From Variovorax sp. HW608 (GTDB taxonomy: Bacteria; Pseudomonadota; Gammaproteobacteria; Burkholderiales; Burkholderiaceae_C), in contig NZ_LT607803.1 of assembly GCF_900090195.1 (NCBI RefSeq), positions 806,001-870,000 on the forward strand: a DNA stretch of 64,000 nucleotides. Reading direction: 5' to 3'. A model generated the notes under the pieces. The model was not told where the DNA came from. It searched no databases and saw only the letters and a list, made by a program, of their open reading frames with translations. The position numbers and the translations under genes are program-made. Positions 17,343-26,831 of this stretch are shown piece after piece. Numbering within the stretch: position 1 is the first letter of the stretch; the number at the start of each line of letters is the position of its first letter.

Positions 17343-18518
17343 CTGCAGCAGACCGCGCGCGGCCTGCCGCACCTCGGGCGAGGAGAAGCGGAAGGTCGCG
17401 CGGTCCAGCAGGTAGTGGATGAAGCCGGTCGCGAAGCCCAGGGCCAGCAGCACCGGCACGAAGGGCGACGAGCGCAGCCACCACGCGGCCGCCCCGAAGA
17501 TGCGGTCGGCGTAGACGTAGTCGTCGCTCACTGCCTCCACTTCGAGCAGCGGCAGCAGAAGGAGGGAGACCACGGCGAGAAGCAGCAGAACGGCCCAGCC
17601 GCGCCGATTGATGGGCGCCAGCAGACGCCGCCAGCGCGTGGCCGCGGCCTGGTCGCCGCCCGAAGCCGCGAGCGAGGTGAGCCCCATCGCGGCACTCCAG
17701 TGCTGCACGCTCCACAACACGATGAACAGGAACGGATCGCGCGCGAGGAAGGCCACGAGCACCATCGCCGCCAAGCCGAGGATGTAGGCCACGCGCGGCA
17801 GGGAGGGTCGCCCCGAGCGCAGCTCCACGCCCAGCACGAGGCCGGTCAGGATCACGACGAGGGCGATGCCGCCGTCGTGCAGCGTGCGTTCCAGGAGCTC
17901 CGACCCGACTTCTCCGAGCCATGGATCGACCCAGCGCTCCTGAAAGGCAATCGATCCCGTCAGCGCCTGGGCCACCACGACGAAGCCGCCGCCGACGACG
18001 AGCGCGAACCACCGGTCGAGCCGGCGCGTGTTCGGCGCCGATGCGCGTCCCGCCCGCGCGCGGTAGAGACTGAGCAGGCCGAAGTGCTGGGCGGCGAAAT
18101 GGTGGCTCACGAACACGAAATCCAGCACGACCATCCAGACGACGCGTTCCTCGAGCGGCATCGGCAGCACGCTCTCGGGCGCCAGCATGACGGCGAAGCA
18201 AGCCGCTGCGATGACCAAGGGGGCGGCGACGAAGCGCGTCCGCTGCCGTACGAGGAGCGGACGGTAGGCCGGGGTCGCGTAGGCCAGCCAGGCCGAGGCC
18301 ACGCGGTGGCCGAACCACAGCGGGACCGCGAGGACGAAGAACAAACCGTCGACCGGGCTGTTGCGCGCGTCCTCATGGCCCCACGCGAGCAGCAGGACCA
18401 GGGGCACCAGCCAGAGCGGGTTCAGGATCCAGACCAGATCCCAGGCCGGACTCCGGATGCACTGCATCGAGACCGGGTGCGGCGCCTTCGCCCGGCTCAT
18501 CGTGTCTGGACTCGCCAT
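17259..18518 (-). CDS. Polytopic membrane protein with intramembrane histidines, unknown function
   Basis: Inner-membrane protein of 419 residues with about ten hydrophobic segments. The start is fixed at ATG 18518 by GGAGG five bases upstream. I do not recognise the family. Repeated His motifs lie at segment ends: WFGHRVASAW, FVSHHFAAQHFGL, VLWSVQHWSAAMGL and GFIHYLLDRATFRFS. Such spaced His residues recall metal-dependent membrane oxidases such as desaturase or Brp/Blh-like carotenoid dioxygenases, but the exact motifs of those families are not clearly present. The C-terminal 28 codons overlap the convergent retropepsin gene. It lies 55 bases upstream of the thioesterase gene's 3' end on the same strand. 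Confidence 0.72.
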   Translation of the reverse strand: MASPDTMSRAKAPHPVSMQCIRSPAWDLVWILNPLWLVPLVLLLAWGHEDARNSPVDGLFFVLAVPLWFGHRVASAWLAYATPAYRPLLVRQRTRFVAAPLVIAAACFAVMLAPESVLPMPLEERVVWMVVLDFVFVSHHFAAQHFGLLSLYRARAGRASAPNTRRLDRWFALVVGGGFVVVAQALTGSIAFQERWVDPWLGEVGSELLERTLHDGGIALVVILTGLVLGVELRSGRPSLPRVAYILGLAAMVLVAFLARDPFLFIVLWSVQHWSAAMGLTSLAASGGDQAAATRWRRLLAPINRRGWAVLLLLAVVSLLLLPLLEVEAVSDDYVYADRIFGAAAWWLRSSPFVPVLLALGFATGFIHYLLDRATFRFSSPEVRQAARGLLQSRAGSGVVEHPAASSPQNPVDGPAQLR

Positions 18519-18573
18519 ACATGCCTCCGTATCGGAGCTGCAATCGGCGGCAAGCATACGCCGCGAGCGCGGC

Positions 18574-18987
18574 TCAGGCGCAGGCCGAACGGACGAATTC
18601 GGGCACCGTCACCGCCTTGAGCCTCCCGCTGTCCTCCTTCACGCACAACGCCCTCGTCTCGCGTCCTTCGCAGATCAGCGCCTCGCCACGCATCACCCGG
18701 TGGGTCTGGATGAAGACCTTGCCGCGCCACTCTTCGACGCTCGTGTGAATCTCGATGCGCTCGCCATAGGTGACCGCGGTGTGGAATCGGGTATGGATTT
18801 CCAAGAGCGGCGCGCCGACGCAGCCCGGCAGCTCCTTCATCGCTCGCCACGGCGGCAGGCCGCATGCGGTGAAGTAGTGATGCGAAGCGGCATCCATCCA
18901 TCGCGAGTAGTTGGGAAAGAAGACAATGCCCGCGGGATCGCAGTCGCCGAACTGCACGTCGACGCCGTAGACGATGGTCTTGTTCAT
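18574..18987 (-). CDS. Hotdog-fold acyl-CoA thioesterase, 4-hydroxybenzoyl-CoA thioesterase-like
   Basis: Cytoplasmic thioesterase of 137 residues from ATG 18987 with GGAG upstream. The motif VQFGDCDPAGIVFFPNYSRWMD includes the catalytic Asp of the 4-hydroxybenzoyl-CoA thioesterase type (DxDxAGIVxFxxY). The remainder (LLEIHTRFHTAVTYGERIEIHT, RGEALICEGRETR) is the usual beta-sheet core. It hydrolyses an acyl- or aroyl-CoA; the natural ester is not known. It is upstream of the His-rich membrane protein gene on the same strand and could share its transcript. Confidence 0.88.
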   Translation of the reverse strand: MNKTIVYGVDVQFGDCDPAGIVFFPNYSRWMDAASHHYFTACGLPPWRAMKELPGCVGAPLLEIHTRFHTAVTYGERIEIHTSVEEWRGKVFIQTHRVMRGEALICEGRETRALCVKEDSGRLKAVTVPEFVRSACA

Positions 18988-19067
18988 GGGTTTCTGGCTC
19001 CTGGTTCCGACAGCGAGCATTGTTCTTCGCCGTTTGCCAATGCACAGTCGACGCGCCGACACTCGAG

Positions 19068-19086
19068 CCTAGGGTTTCCCCCTAGG
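19068..19086. repeat. Perfect inverted repeat upstream of the thioesterase gene
   Basis: CCTAGGG-TTTCC-CCCTAGG, seven-base arms and a five-base loop, centred about 90 bases before the thioesterase start. It could be an operator or a 5' leader hairpin. There is no T-run, so a terminator is unlikely. Confidence 0.45.
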
Positions 19087-19291
19087 ACGCGCTGATCGAT
19101 GAGCCACATCGCGCGCTAAGACCGGCGCGCATCGCCGCGATGACTTCGGCGGGCTCATCGGCAGCGCAAGGGTCTTCGTCGTGACACTTGAAGCCTCTTT
19201 CGAGGCCGACAGTGATGCGCCCGCCACCGTAAGGACGAATTGCAGCCGCCCGTACGCGATGGCTGCCGCAGCAACCCCTGGCTATACTCCA

Positions 19292-19321
19292 CCCGATCAC
19301 GCCAACAAAGGCGTGATCGGG
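19292..19321. repeat. Perfect 12-bp stem hairpin upstream of the 96-aa gene
   Basis: CCCGATCACGCC and GGCGTGATCGGG flank AACAAA. The putative -10 TATACT (19283-19288) ends three bases before the left arm, so the hairpin would form at the 5' end of the transcript for the gene at 19415. A leader hairpin that stabilises or attenuates the mRNA is one reading; an operator at the start site is another. Confidence 0.5.
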
Positions 19322-19414
19322 ATTGGCGTCCCAAGTAACCCGCTGCGACGCAAGCCGCAGCAGCCCGCAGAGGTTGGCGCGGCTCCTCAAACCGAACCCG
19401 CAGGGAGCCCATCC

Positions 19415-19705
19415 ATGGCCAAGTCCAATCGCGCATCCGCGCCGTCGCTGCACAAGGCATCGTCACACGCCCTGCAGCTCGACGACGATTTCTGCAATCT
19501 CAAGCAAGCGCTTCGTGCCGTCGCGTGTCTCGAAGGTCTGCTCTCGCCAGTCCATCGGGCGACGCATTACGAGGAGTTCAGCTTCGAGCCGGGCGACCTG
19601 CGTGCGTTGGTCGCGCTGATCAACGCCGAACTGGTCCGCTGCACGGAGCCGGTCGACTCGTCCATCCGTTCGTTGCGCAAGGCCCTCAAGCACAAGGTGC
19701 ACTGA
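19415..19705 (+). CDS. Small hypothetical protein (96 aa)
   Basis: Cytoplasmic protein of 96 residues from ATG 19415 with GGGAG nine bases upstream. It has no membrane segment or signal. The middle (LDDDFCNLKQALRAVACLEGLL, FEPGDLRALVALINAELV) reads as two amphipathic helices, and the C-terminus is basic (RSLRKALKHKVH). No family is recognised. It is an isolated plus-strand gene facing the end of the dmp operon, with a long 5' leader containing hairpins. Confidence 0.55.
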   Translation: MAKSNRASAPSLHKASSHALQLDDDFCNLKQALRAVACLEGLLSPVHRATHYEEFSFEPGDLRALVALINAELVRCTEPVDSSIRSLRKALKHKVH

Positions 19706-19791
19706 GCGGGCTCGAAAGAGCGCGCTGCCGTCCGAAGTCCGGCGTAGAGAGGGTCTTCGGTCATGGCCTCGCACTGGTCCTGAAGTGGCCC

Positions 19792-19983
19792 CTAGCGCCC
19801 CAGTTCCCTCGCGCTCACGCCGGCGATGCCCCAGTTCTCCTTGGGCACGTCGTGCAGCCACACGCGCACATTGGCCTTCGGCGCGCCGACGGCCTCTACG
19901 ATGGCCTCGGTGACTTTCTCGATCAGCGCGCGCTTCTGTTCCTCGGTGCGTCCTTCGATGAGGTAGATCTGTGCGAACGGCAT
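19792..19983 (-). CDS. dmpI: 4-oxalocrotonate tautomerase
   Basis: Converts the 2-hydroxymuconate enol form to 2-oxo-3-hexenedioate (4-oxalocrotonate branch of catechol meta-cleavage); active as a hexamer. It has 63 residues, the standard length. Pro after the initiator Met is the catalytic base (MPFAQIYLIEGRTEEQK), Arg12 lies in EGRTEEQK, and an Arg and Trp pair occurs in VRVWLHDVPKENWG. GAGGAGG precedes the start. It is the last gene of the dmp operon, 13 bases after dmpH. Confidence 0.95.
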   Translation of the reverse strand: MPFAQIYLIEGRTEEQKRALIEKVTEAIVEAVGAPKANVRVWLHDVPKENWGIAGVSARELGR

Positions 19984-19996
19984 GGCAGCATCCTCC

Positions 19997-20788
19997 TCAT
20001 TCGACGAAGCGCAGTGCTACGCTGCCCATGCCCTGCACGCGCAGGGTCACGGAATCGCCGGCCGCGACCGCGACGGCCTCCGTGATGCCGCCGGAGAGGA
20101 TCAGCGTGCCGGCCGGGATCTCCTCGCCGCGCGCGCCGAGATGGTTCGCCAGCATCGCGATCGCCGCGGCCGGATGGCCGAGCACAGCAGCGCCGGCGCC
20201 GAAGGCGACCGGCTCGCCGTTCTTCTCCAGCACGATGCCCGCAGTGCGCAGGTCCACCTCCGAGGCCGGCAGCGCGCGGCCGCCGACGACGAAGCGTGAG
20301 GCCGAGGTGTTGTCGGCCACCACGCTCTTCAGGTCGAACTTGAAGTCGCGGTAGCGGCTGTCGATCACCTCGATGCCCGGCAGCACGAAATCGGCGGCGG
20401 CGAGCACCGCGCCGATGTGGCAGCCCGGCCCCCTCAGCGCGCGACGCGTGACGAAGGCGATCTCCGGCTCGACCTTGGGATGGATCAGTTCGCTGACCCG
20501 GCACTCCCCGCCCTCGGGCAGCGCGAAGTTGTCGGCCAGGAAGCCGAAGACCGGCGTGGCGACGCCCATCTGCTTCATCTTCGCGTGCGAGGTCAGGCCG
20601 GCCTTCAAGCCGATGATGCGATGGCCGCGACCGGTCTTGCGCCGGCGGATGCTGTCCTGGATCGCGTAGGCGTCGTCCCAGTCCATCTCCGGATGCTCAT
20701 CGGTGATCTTGGGCGTATCCCGTGCCTCCAGCTCGCAGGTCTCGAGGTGTGCGGCGAGCGCCGCGATGGTGCGTGCATCGAGCTTCAT
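19997..20788 (-). CDS. dmpH: 2-oxo-3-hexenedioate decarboxylase (4-oxalocrotonate decarboxylase)
   Basis: Metal-dependent decarboxylase that yields 2-oxopent-4-enoate; in known systems it forms a complex with the DmpE hydratase so that the unstable product is channelled. It has 263 residues from ATG 20788 with GGAGG upstream. The fold is shared with Dmp[50 protein letters not shown] (metal-binding acids) and [19 protein letters not shown]. It overlaps dmpG by four bases (ATGA). DmpH and DmpE are paralogues; I separate them by gene order and by ALRFVE versus CSVRFH ends. Confidence 0.93.
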   Translation of the reverse strand: MKLDARTIAALAAHLETCELEARDTPKITDEHPEMDWDDAYAIQDSIRRRKTGRGHRIIGLKAGLTSHAKMKQMGVATPVFGFLADNFALPEGGECRVSELIHPKVEPEIAFVTRRALRGPGCHIGAVLAAADFVLPGIEVIDSRYRDFKFDLKSVVADNTSASRFVVGGRALPASEVDLRTAGIVLEKNGEPVAFGAGAAVLGHPAAAIAMLANHLGARGEEIPAGTLILSGGITEAVAVAAGDSVTLRVQGMGSVALRFVE

Positions 20789-21828
20789 GCGTGTGCCTCC
20801 TGCCGCAAGGCGCGCGTGCGCGCCAGCGTGATGGCCGTGTCTTCGATCATGTCTTCCTGCCCGCCGACCATGCCGCGCCGGCCCAGCTCGACGAGGATCT
20901 CGCGCGCGGGCACGCCCCACTTCTGTTCCGCGCGCTTCGCGAACAGCAGGAAGCTCGAATAGACGCCCGCATAGCCGAGCGTCAGCGAATCGCGGTCGAC
21001 GCGGATCGGCTGGTCCATGATCGGCACCACGCGATCCTCGGCGACGTCCTGGATCGCGAAGACGTCGACGCCGGTCGCGATGCCCATGCGGTCGCACACC
21101 GCGACGAAGACTTCGAGCGGCGTATTGCCCGCGCCGGCACCCAGCCCCGCCGCCGCCGCATCGATGCGGTTGGCACCGGCCTCGACCGCGGCGATGGAGT
21201 TCGCCACGCCCATCGCGAGGTTGTGATGGCCATGAAAGCCCAGTTCCGTTTCCGGCCTGAGCGCCGCGCGCACCGCGGCAACGCGCGCCTTCACGTCGTC
21301 CGGCAGCATGTAGCCGGCCGAGTCGGTGACGTAGATGCAGTTGGCGCCGTAGCTTTCCATCAGCAGCGCCTGCTCCACCAGTTTCTGCGGCGAAGCCATG
21401 TGCGCCATCATCAGGAAGCCGACCGTGTCCAGGCCGAGCTTGCGCGCCATGGTGATGTGCTGCTCCGACACGTCGGCCTCGCTGCAATGCGTCGCGACGC
21501 GGATGGTGCACACGCCGACCGCGTGGGCCATGCGCAGGTGGTCCACCGTGCCGATGCCGGGAATCAACAGCGCGGACACCTTCGCCTTCTTCATGCGCGG
21601 GATCACCGCGCAGAGGTACTGCTCGTCGCTGTGCGCCGGAAAGCCGTAGTTGACCGAGCTGCCGCCGAGCCCGTCGCCGTGCGTGACCTCGATCAGCGGC
21701 ACGCCCGCCGCGTCGAGCCCGGTCGCGATGTCGATCATCTGTTCGAGCGTCATGCGATGGCGCTTGGGATGCATGCCGTCGCGCAAGCTCATGTCGTGGA
21801 CGGTGACCTGTCTTCCTTGGAGTGTCAT
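20785..21828 (-). CDS. dmpG: 4-hydroxy-2-oxovalerate aldolase
   Basis: Splits 4-hydroxy-2-oxovalerate to pyruvate and acetaldehyde with a divalent metal. It has 347 residues, the family length. HMGL-type barrel motifs are visible: [15 protein letters not shown] (substrate and metal residues), [16 protein letters not shown] (metal-binding His pair) and [12 protein letters not shown]. In known DmpFG complexes the toxic acetaldehyde travels through a tunnel to the dehydrogenase. The dmpF gene is immediately upstream (10 bases) and dmpH overlaps by four bases. Confidence 0.96.
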   Translation of the reverse strand: MTLQGRQVTVHDMSLRDGMHPKRHRMTLEQMIDIATGLDAAGVPLIEVTHGDGLGGSSVNYGFPAHSDEQYLCAVIPRMKKAKVSALLIPGIGTVDHLRMAHAVGVCTIRVATHCSEADVSEQHITMARKLGLDTVGFLMMAHMASPQKLVEQALLMESYGANCIYVTDSAGYMLPDDVKARVAAVRAALRPETELGFHGHHNLAMGVANSIAAVEAGANRIDAAAAGLGAGAGNTPLEVFVAVCDRMGIATGVDVFAIQDVAEDRVVPIMDQPIRVDRDSLTLGYAGVYSSFLLFAKRAEQKWGVPAREILVELGRRGMVGGQEDMIEDTAITLARTRALRQEAHA

Positions 21829-21838
21829 GGGGGTGCTC

Positions 21839-22756
21839 CTATGCAGTGATGGCCTGGGCCTGCGCATCGCTGGCCAGCATGGATTCGGCGAACATCTCCG
21901 CCGTGCGCGCGGCAGCGGCAGTCATGATGTCGAGGTTGCCGGCGTACTTGGGCAGGTAGTCGCCCAGCCCCTCGACCTCGAGGTAGATGGAGACGCGCTT
22001 GCCGTCGAACACCGGGCCGTTCACCAGCTTGTAGCCCGGCACATAGCGCCGCACCTCGGCGATCATGCGGTGGACCGAAGCCGTGATCGCCTCCTGGTCC
22101 GGCTCGTCCTCGGTCAGGCAATGCACGGTGTCGCGCATGATGAGCGGCGGCTCGGCCGGGTTGATGATGATGATCGCCTTGCCCGTGGCCGCACCGCCGA
22201 CGCGCTCGACCGCGCCGGCCGTGGTGCGGGTGAACTCGTCGATGTTGCGGCGCGTGCCCGGCCCCACCGAACGGCTCGACACGGTCGCGACGATCTCGCC
22301 GTAGGCCACCTTCTGCACCTGCGAGACGGCCGCGACCATCGGGATCGTCGCCTGCCCGCCGCAGGTGACCATGTTGACGTTCATCGGCCGCTCGCCCGCG
22401 AGTTGATCGCGCAGGTTGACCGGCGGCACGCAGTACGGGCCGATCGCCGCCGGCGTGAGGTCGATCATCAGCACGCCCAGCGCATTGAGCCTGGCGCTGT
22501 TCTCCGCATGCACGTAGGCGCTGGTCGCATCGAAGGCGATGCGCACGCCATCGGCCTGCACGTGCGGCAGCAGGCCGTCGACGCCGTCGGCGGTGGTCTT
22601 CAGGCCCATCTCTCGCGCGCGCTTCAGGCCGTCGGATTCAGGGTCGATGCCGACCATCCACACGGGCTCCAGCACGGGGCTGCGCTGCAGCTTCGCGAGC
22701 AGGTCGGTGCCGATGTTGCCGGGCCCGATGAGGGCGCACTTGATCTTCTTGCTCAT
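21839..22756 (-). CDS. dmpF: Acetaldehyde dehydrogenase (acylating)
   Basis: Oxidises acetaldehyde to acetyl-CoA with NAD+ and CoA as partner of DmpG. It has 305 residues from ATG 22756. The Rossmann motif is [16 protein letters not shown], and the catalytic Cys lies in [33 protein letters not shown] and [16 protein letters not shown] are family blocks. Spacing to dmpE is 14 bases and to dmpG 10 bases. Confidence 0.96.
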   Translation of the reverse strand: MSKKIKCALIGPGNIGTDLLAKLQRSPVLEPVWMVGIDPESDGLKRAREMGLKTTADGVDGLLPHVQADGVRIAFDATSAYVHAENSARLNALGVLMIDLTPAAIGPYCVPPVNLRDQLAGERPMNVNMVTCGGQATIPMVAAVSQVQKVAYGEIVATVSSRSVGPGTRRNIDEFTRTTAGAVERVGGAATGKAIIIINPAEPPLIMRDTVHCLTEDEPDQEAITASVHRMIAEVRRYVPGYKLVNGPVFDGKRVSIYLEVEGLGDYLPKYAGNLDIMTAAAARTAEMFAESMLASDAQAQAITA

Positions 22757-22770
22757 GGGGACAGTCCTTT

Positions 22771-23553
22771 TCAGTGGAATCGCACGGAGCAGCCGCCGAG
22801 GCCGCCGATCGAGACGCGGAAGTTGTCGCCCGCAGCCGCCGGGAACATCGCGGCGAGCGCGCCCGAGAGCACCACCTCGCCGGCCTTGAGGCCGATGCCC
22901 AGCTTGCCGAGCGTGTTCGCGAGCCAGGCGACGGCATTCACCGGCGACCCCAGCGCGGCCGCGCCGGCACCGGTGGCGACGATCTCGCCGTTCTTCTCGA
23001 GCACCATGCCGCAGGTCGCGAGGTCGATGCGGCGCGGATCGACCGCGCTGTCGCCGAGCACGAAGACGCCGCACGAGGCGTTGTCGGCCACGGTGTCGGC
23101 GATCCGGATCTTCCAGTCGCGGATGCGCGAATCGACGATCTCGAAGCAGGGCATCACGCATTCGGTGGCCGCGAGCACGTCGGCATTGCCGATGCCCGGG
23201 CCCATCAGGTCGCGCTTGAGCACGAAGGCAATCTCGCCTTCGGCCTTCGGCTGGATCAGCGTGCGCGTGTCGATGGATTCGCCCTCGTTGACCACCATGC
23301 CGTCGAGCAGGTAGCCGAAGTCGGGCTGGTAGACGCCCAGCATGTTCATCACGGCGCGCGAGGTCACGCCGATCTTCTTGCCGACGATGCGCTCGCCCGC
23401 CTCCAGTCGGCGCGCGATCATGCGCTGCTGGATGTGGTAGGCGTCCTCGATGCCGATGCCTTCGTGGCGCTTGGTCAGCGGCTCGACGACCTTGCGGTCG
23501 CGAAGCGCGGCGTAGAGCTCGTCGCCGAGCTGCTCGATGAGTTGAGGGTCCAT
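22771..23553 (-). CDS. dmpE: 2-oxopent-4-enoate hydratase
   Basis: Adds water to 2-oxopent-4-enoate to form 4-hydroxy-2-oxovalerate; Mg2+ or Mn2+ dependent. It has 260 residues. Motifs: [66 protein letters not shown]. It is a paralogue of DmpH at 19997. The stretch is preceded by dmpD, with 21 bases between. Confidence 0.94.
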   Translation of the reverse strand: MDPQLIEQLGDELYAALRDRKVVEPLTKRHEGIGIEDAYHIQQRMIARRLEAGERIVGKKIGVTSRAVMNMLGVYQPDFGYLLDGMVVNEGESIDTRTLIQPKAEGEIAFVLKRDLMGPGIGNADVLAATECVMPCFEIVDSRIRDWKIRIADTVADNASCGVFVLGDSAVDPRRIDLATCGMVLEKNGEIVATGAGAAALGSPVNAVAWLANTLGKLGIGLKAGEVVLSGALAAMFPAAAGDNFRVSIGGLGGCSVRFH

Positions 23554-23574
23554 GGTTCTTTCCGTTGCGATGGG

Positions 23575-24399
23575 TCAGAGGTCTTCGGCCAGGAAGTCGC
23601 GCACCAGCCGGACGAAGCGTGCGCTGTGCTCGATCTGCGTCCAGTGGCCGCACTGGCCGAACACGTGGAGCTGGCTGCGTGGAATCCACTGCGCCAGCGT
23701 GAGCGAGGTCGAAAGCGGGATCACCTGGTCCTCGCGGCCGTGGATCAGCAGCGTTTCATGCGGCAGTGCGCGAATGGCCGCCTCGGGGCTCGCCATCGCA
23801 TCGACCCAGCGCTGGCGCGGCGCGGGGAACATGGCGGCAAACGACGCCTGGAAGCCGGGGCGGATGCTGGCCTCGTAGCGCAGTTGCGCCAGCTCGTCGC
23901 TGACCAGCGTTCGGTCGTAGGCGAACACGTCCATGATCCGGCGCATGTTCTCGAACGAGGGCGTGTAGCCCCACACCGCGTCCAGTCCCGCCGTGATCTC
24001 GAACGGCACGCCCACGCTGCCCATGAGCACCAGGCGCCGCACGCGCTGCGGCGCACGGATGGCGAGCGCCAGCGACAGCGCACCGCCGAACGAATTCCCG
24101 ACCAGGTCGGCTTGCTCGATGTCCAGCGCGTCGAGCAGGTCCAGCGCCTGCTGCACCCACCCGTCCATCGCGTACCTCATGCCGGGCAGCCGCTCTGTGA
24201 AGCCGAAGCCCGCCATGTCGGGCGCGATCACGCGTCGCGTCCTGGCAAGCTCCGGCAACACCAGGCGCCAGTTGGCCCATGCGCTCACGCCGGGGCCCGA
24301 GCCGTGGATGAAGAGCACCGGCGCGCCTTCGCCCATGTCGTGCACGTTGGTATCGAAACCGCCGGTGCGTACGCTGCGCGCGATCTCGGGATTGCTCAT
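23575..24399 (-). CDS. dmpD: 2-hydroxymuconate-semialdehyde hydrolase
   Basis: Alpha/beta hydrolase that cleaves the ring-fission product to 2-oxopent-4-enoate plus formate (or another acid with methylated substrates). It has 274 residues from ATG 24399. The oxyanion loop is [15 protein letters not shown], Ser nucleophile in [11 protein letters not shown], Asp in HGREDQVIP and His in [11 protein letters not shown]. Carrying both this hydrolytic branch and the DmpC-I-H branch allows use of phenol and methylphenols. Confidence 0.94.
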   Translation of the reverse strand: MSNPEIARSVRTGGFDTNVHDMGEGAPVLFIHGSGPGVSAWANWRLVLPELARTRRVIAPDMAGFGFTERLPGMRYAMDGWVQQALDLLDALDIEQADLVGNSFGGALSLALAIRAPQRVRRLVLMGSVGVPFEITAGLDAVWGYTPSFENMRRIMDVFAYDRTLVSDELAQLRYEASIRPGFQASFAAMFPAPRQRWVDAMASPEAAIRALPHETLLIHGREDQVIPLSTSLTLAQWIPRSQLHVFGQCGHWTQIEHSARFVRLVRDFLAEDL

Positions 24400-24409
24400 C
24401 GCGCCACCC

Positions 24410-25864
24410 TCATAGCTTGATGCAGACGTTGCGGAGTTCCGTGTAGAACTCCAGCGAGTGCACGCCACCCTCGCGCCCGACGCCGGAGGCCTTCGCGCCG
24501 CCGAAGGCAGTGCGCAGGTCGCGCAGGAACCAGCTGTTGATCCAGCAGATACCCACTTCGATCCGCTTCGCGACGCGGTGCGCACGCCCGAGGTTCTCTG
24601 TCCATACGGTGGTCGCGAGGCCGTAGTCGGTCGCGTTGGCGAGCGCGATCGCTTCTTCCTCGGTATCGAAGGGCGCGATGTGGCAGCACGGGCCGAAGAC
24701 TTCCTCGCGGATCACCGCGGCCGATTCGGGCAGGCCGGTCCAGATGGTCGGCTGCACCCAGTGGCCCTCCGCCAGCGCGCCCTTCATCGCGGGCACGCCG
24801 CCGCCGGTGACCACCGTCGCGCCTTCGCGCACCGCCTTCGCGTAGTACGACAGCACCTTCTGCCGGTGCTCCTGCGAGATCAGCGGGCCGATGCCGACGC
24901 CTGCTTCCGCGGATGGCCCCGGCTTGAGCGCCTCGGCCTTTTCCTTGAGCGCGGCGACGAAGCGATCGAAGATCGGCCGCTCGACGTAGACCCGTTCGGT
25001 GCCCAGGCACACCTGGCCGCAGTTCTCGAAGGCCGAGCGCGTGATGCCGGCGACCGCCTGGTCGAAGTCGGCGTCGGCGAACACGATGCCGGCGTTCTTG
25101 CCGCCGAGCTCGAAGGACACCGGCCGCACGCCCCTGGCCGCCGCCGCCATGATGGCCTCGCCGGTACGCGTCTCGCCGGTGAAGGTGATGCCGTTCACGC
25201 CCGGATGGCGCGTGAGGAATTCGCCGGCCGAATCGGGGCCGAAGCCATGCACCACGTTGTAGACGCCGGGCGGAATGCCGACCGCGTTCATCACCTCGCC
25301 GAGCAGGGTGGCGGTGGCCGGGGTTTCCTCCGAGGGCTTCACGACCACCGTGTTGCCGCAGGCGAGCGCCGGCCCGACCTTCCAGGTCATCAGCAAGAGC
25401 GGCAGGTTCCACGGGCAGACCACGCCGATCACGCCCAGCGGCGAGCGGACCGCGTAGTTGAGCGCCTGGCCGCCATCGGGCGTCGCCATCTCGAAGCTCT
25501 CGGTGGGCACGTTCTTCACGATGTCGGCGAACACCTTGAAGTTGGCCGCGCCGCGCGGGATGTCCACATGGGAGGCGAGCGCGTGCGGCTTGCCGGTATC
25601 GGCCATCTCGGCCTCAAGGAAGTCGTCGAAGCGGCGGTTGATCTCGTCGGCCACCGCGTGCAGCAGCTCGACGCGGCGCGTGACCGTCATGCGGCCCCAT
25701 TCCCCCAGCAGCGCGGCGCGCGCCGCGCGTACCGCCGCGTCGACCTCGGCCGCGCCGGCCTCGTGCACGAGGCCGAGCACGCGGTTGTCCACCGGCGCGC
25801 GGTTCTCGAAGGTCTTGCCGGTGGCGACGAATCCGCCGCCGATGAAGTTCATGTACTGCTTCAT
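24410..25864 (-). CDS. dmpC: 2-hydroxymuconate-semialdehyde dehydrogenase
   Basis: NAD+-dependent aldehyde dehydrogenase that oxidises 2-hydroxymuconic semialdehyde to 2-hydroxymuconate, entry to the oxalocrotonate branch. It has 484 residues from ATG 25864. Visible are VCPWNLPLLLMTWK, KPSEETPATA, catalytic Glu in VSFELGGKNAGIVF and catalytic Cys in FENCGQVCLGTERV. The C-terminal SGVGREGGVHSLEFYTE is typical for this subfamily. It sits 11 bases after dmpB and 10 bases before dmpD. Confidence 0.95.
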   Translation of the reverse strand: MKQYMNFIGGGFVATGKTFENRAPVDNRVLGLVHEAGAAEVDAAVRAARAALLGEWGRMTVTRRVELLHAVADEINRRFDDFLEAEMADTGKPHALASHVDIPRGAANFKVFADIVKNVPTESFEMATPDGGQALNYAVRSPLGVIGVVCPWNLPLLLMTWKVGPALACGNTVVVKPSEETPATATLLGEVMNAVGIPPGVYNVVHGFGPDSAGEFLTRHPGVNGITFTGETRTGEAIMAAAARGVRPVSFELGGKNAGIVFADADFDQAVAGITRSAFENCGQVCLGTERVYVERPIFDRFVAALKEKAEALKPGPSAEAGVGIGPLISQEHRQKVLSYYAKAVREGATVVTGGGVPAMKGALAEGHWVQPTIWTGLPESAAVIREEVFGPCCHIAPFDTEEEAIALANATDYGLATTVWTENLGRAHRVAKRIEVGICWINSWFLRDLRTAFGGAKASGVGREGGVHSLEFYTELRNVCIKL

Positions 25865-25875
25865 GGCCGCGGTCC

Positions 25876-26808
25876 TCAGGTCAGCACCGAGAGGAAGCTC
25901 TCGTTGAGCTTGCGGTCGTGATAGAAGATCGCGCGCCCGAGCTCGTCGTCGGTCCACACCAGCGGCGGCTTGTCCGGGTAGTAGATGTAGCCGCCGGAGA
26001 AGACCTCGTTGCGGTTGCCGCTGGGGTCGAAGAAGTAGATCGTCTCGCCGCGCGTGATGCCGTGGCGCGTCGGGCCGATGTCGAGCGACACGCGCTTCTT
26101 GGTGATGATGTCGGCCGCCTTGAGGATCTCGCCCCAGTTGTCGAGCAGGAAGGAGGCGTGGTGGAACTTGTTCTTCTCCGGATGGCGGATGAAGGCGATG
26201 TCGTGCGGCTTGGTCGAGCAGGTCAGGAAGGCCGCGATCAGCATCTTCTCGGGGCCGGCCACCACCTTCTCGGCGAGCTCGAAGCCCAGGATCTCGGTGA
26301 AGAGCTTCACGGTGCCGTCGAGGTCGTCGCCGTAGAGCAGGCAGTGGTCGAAGCGCGAGGGCGCCATGCCCTTGAGGTCGTCGGGCGAGATCTCGGGGTT
26401 CTCGTAGGGCATGCCGTTGCCGACCTTGTCCTTCTCGGCGTAGAGCTCGATGACATGGCCGGTGGGCACAGTGAAGCGGAAGCGCCGGCCGGTACGCACA
26501 TGCTCGCCCGCCTCGACCCAGCCGGTGTCGGTCGCGAGGCTGCTGGCCGAGAGCTCCGCCGCCAGCTTGTCGAGGGTCGCGTTCGAGTCGACGCGGAAGC
26601 CCATGAAGTCCATGCCGGCCGTGTCGGCCTCGCGCAGCACGACGCTGTGATGGTCGTGCTCGTCCCAGGCCTTGAGGTAGATGCGGCCCTGCGCGTCGCG
26701 CGCGGTCTCGACGAGGCCGAGCACGTCGCGGTAATGCTTCAATGCCGCTTCCATGTCGAGCACGCGAAGTTGAACGTGGCCGGGTCGAAGGACGCCAGTG
26801 AGTGCCAT
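25876..26808 (-). CDS. dmpB: Catechol 2,3-dioxygenase
   Basis: Extradiol Fe(II) dioxygenase that opens catechol to 2-hydroxymuconic semialdehyde, the committing meta-cleavage step. It has 310 residues from ATG 26808 with AGGAGA upstream. Two VOC-type domains are seen; the C-terminal one carries the iron ligands His155 ([11 protein letters not shown]), His217 ([12 protein letters not shown]) and Glu268 ([11 protein letters not shown]). Spacing matches XylE/DmpB. The neighbouring ferredoxin gene dmpQ re-reduces oxidised iron in known systems. Confidence 0.97.
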   Translation of the reverse strand: MALTGVLRPGHVQLRVLDMEAALKHYRDVLGLVETARDAQGRIYLKAWDEHDHHSVVLREADTAGMDFMGFRVDSNATLDKLAAELSASSLATDTGWVEAGEHVRTGRRFRFTVPTGHVIELYAEKDKVGNGMPYENPEISPDDLKGMAPSRFDHCLLYGDDLDGTVKLFTEILGFELAEKVVAGPEKMLIAAFLTCSTKPHDIAFIRHPEKNKFHHASFLLDNWGEILKAADIITKKRVSLDIGPTRHGITRGETIYFFDPSGNRNEVFSGGYIYYPDKPPLVWTDDELGRAIFYHDRKLNESFLSVLT

Positions 26809-26831
26809 GGTGAGTCTCCTTGGGTGGGGTT

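Larger units (their letters stand above)
18988..19414. other. 427-bp region without a supported gene, two perfect hairpins
   Basis: The region lies between the divergent thioesterase (minus) and the small gene at 19415 (plus). It contains a hairpin at 19068-19086, a second at 19292-19321, and a possible -10 box TATACT at 19283-19288 just before the second hairpin. No good -35 box is at the right distance. Reading frames here lack starts and family resemblance. Confidence 0.55.

Noticed and set aside
21839..23689. 616-codon frame extending dmpF upstream across dmpE
   Set aside because: Only the last 305 codons are DmpF; the upstream part is an alternative frame of dmpE. The start at 22756 has the family N-terminus.
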